This document shows, piece after piece, positions 62,368 through 64,000 of a DNA stretch of 64,000 bases. Where the stretch lies: NCBI GenBank assembly GCA_013398615.1, contig VZSR01003803.1, positions 9,931,240 through 9,995,239 on the forward strand. The letters run 5' to 3'. The position numbers and the translations under genes were made by a program. The DNA comes from Brachypodius melanocephalos. Lineage: Eukaryota > Chordata > Aves > Passeriformes > Pycnonotidae. Every line of letters starts with the position of its first letter. Positions within the stretch are counted from its first letter, which is position 1. The notes under the pieces are model-generated. The model ran no database searches. It was not told the DNA's origin and saw only the letters and a program-made list of their open reading frames with translations.

Positions 62368-64000
62368 TTTAAAAAATAAATTTCCATTTTCATAACATCC
62401 AGAAAGAGGCTGATTTGAGAGTACTGAGTAAACATTTTCTCAAGCTTTAGCTGATTCAAAGTAGCACAGACTGGTCAATACTCTAAGGAACTTCACTGGG
62501 ATTTGGGAGAATGAAATACTTGGTGCCATTCAAGTTCTAAAATCAAACTGGTAATCATACTTAAATAGTAATATATATTACTATTTTACAGTCTGTAATT
62601 CTTCCCTAAATTCTGACAGATGTCGTGCCATCAAATTTGTAATCCATTAGCAAAAGTTTGGGGTGTTGAAGCAGTTCAAGGGTGAGGTTAACCCTGAGTA
62701 TTTTGATGTGAGTCAAATGTATTTTCATCTCTGTCTTGAACGTGAATGACTATTCCAGGTTAAAATCTTGAAAAAAATATTCAGGCTAAAAGAGCCACCA
62801 GTACAAAAAGTTTCATCCCAACCCATTAATAATAATAATAATTAAAAAAAAATACAGTGAATCGAAAACTGTTCTGTCATGGAAACTTTAGGAGTAAATT
62901 ATGCTACCATCATACCTGCTCTACCCAAGAAAAGAAGTCAGATGAACTGTAAAGAGTTAAAAATTTTCTGTGAACATTTGATGAAGATCATTGTATGTTA
63001 CAGTAGAACATGGAGAGTTAAAACTTGATTTCTTTTGATTCTTTACTTTTAATTTAAGTGTTTAACTTTTGATGATGATAACCCAATATTTTTTAACTAC
63101 TTTGATGAAATATACAAAGCAGAAACTATAGGCACACTGAAAGAAAAAAAAATTGAAATAAAGGATAGATACTGTATTTCCTATTTAAACTATATTGACA
63201 GATTTTATAATTAGATAATTAGAAAAAGACAGCCAACCTCATACAGTAGAGTTAGAAAAATAGTTTAATTACTTGTTCTTGCAGTCACTACTTCTCAGAA
63301 TAATTTCAGCTGTATGGAGATACATGTTTATACCTCTAAGGGCACTTTGGAAATGAATACCAGAGTTAATGCTTTCAATCCCCCATATTCACAAAGCAAT
63401 CATATAAACATTTTTCAGCTTTATAGTATGCACTATATGCAAGTTTATATGGAGTACTACATACTGAATTACCAGTTAAAGTGTATTTGATATAAATGTT
63501 TTATTGCTTAGCAAATGATGGCAGGCAACTACCCGAAAACAAATTAAAAGATACAAAACTATAGCTAAAATAATGATATCTGGAAGGCACAAATATGTGT
63601 TTATTATCTGTATTGCTTGTCAGAACATTTGCATATGTGCAGAGTGAAAATGAGGAAGAATAGCAGGAATGATAAAGATACTATGATCAAAACATTCATC
63701 AGAGAAATTAATTTTTCGCTAAATTAAACAAGAATCTTTTTTGATATACACAATAGCTGGGGCACACAAAGGATTATGAAAGTTTAAAATTAAGTTATGA
63801 GAATGAGAGGGTGAAATGTTATTTTATATAACAGAAGCTATAAAGAGCAATAGCTTGTATTTTCTTTTCATTTTATCTACCAGAATACTGCCAGAAGCCC
63901 TTCTAGGCCTTTGCATACTCTGCTGTTTAAAATCCAAATGAGATTGCTTTCCTTGCTTGACCCTGACACAATGGAGCAATGTTTTTCTACCCCTGCTGGG

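Larger units (their letters stand above)
49506..64000. other. Long 3' intron of DYNC2H1, incomplete
   Basis: No further DYNC2H1 exon is recognisable. Apart from the listed CR1 copies, LTR half and unassigned terminal-exon-like segment, I see only AT-rich unique sequence. Short runs include an AAT microsatellite at about 62825-62843. The longest unexplained open frame (127 codons, minus strand, 57980-58363) has no recognisable product. Confidence 0.7.

Noticed and set aside
1..64000. tRNA, rRNA, snRNA genes, CRISPR arrays, bacterial operons
   Set aside because: No such pattern was seen by eye on either strand. The window is eukaryotic genic DNA. Short or diverged RNA genes could have been missed without a covariance search.

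Overview
The window is vertebrate nuclear DNA, almost certainly from a bird. It contains spliced GT-AG exons in a CpG-poor, AT-rich background, many short 5'-truncated CR1 LINE copies with the typical tail ending in a TTCTGTGATTCTG-like repeat, and two pieces of a repeat I recognise as an avian ERV LTR. It has no prokaryotic or organellar features. The bird lineage cannot be fixed from what is visible.

One gene dominates. Positions 47-49505 of the + strand hold 34 consecutive internal exons of DYNC2H1, the heavy chain of cytoplasmic dynein 2, which drives retrograde intraflagellar transport in cilia. Joined, they give exactly 4200 coding bases (1400 codons) with no stop and matching phases at all 33 internal junctions. 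Both ends of the gene lie outside the window. The translated piece starts in the AAA4 motor module (exons 1-6). It then runs through the stalk with its microtubule-binding head (exons 7-13), AAA5 (14-18), the buttress coil (19-20), AAA6 (about 21-31) and the start of the C-terminal region (31-34). Exons are numbered within this window only.

Introns are 0.16-2.9 kb. Most hold nothing I recognise. The exceptions are an ERV LTR 5' half (about 3540-4035), CR1 fragments at about 1.0, 12.7, 17.7-18.6, 26.0, 28.9, 37.2-37.5 and 39.7 kb, and a 100-N assembly gap at 15366-15465.

From 49506 to the end (14.5 kb) there is no further recognised DYNC2H1 exon. This is probably part of one long intron near the 3' end of the gene. 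It holds an LTR 3' half (about 53300-53703), four CR1 copies, and one unassigned terminal-exon-like segment (54740-55018) whose phase does not fit the preceding exon.

I found no undescribed system. The observations most worth checking are the orphan terminal exon, a CR1-into-CR1 nested insertion with a duplicated target, and the CpG-rich patch around exon 21.
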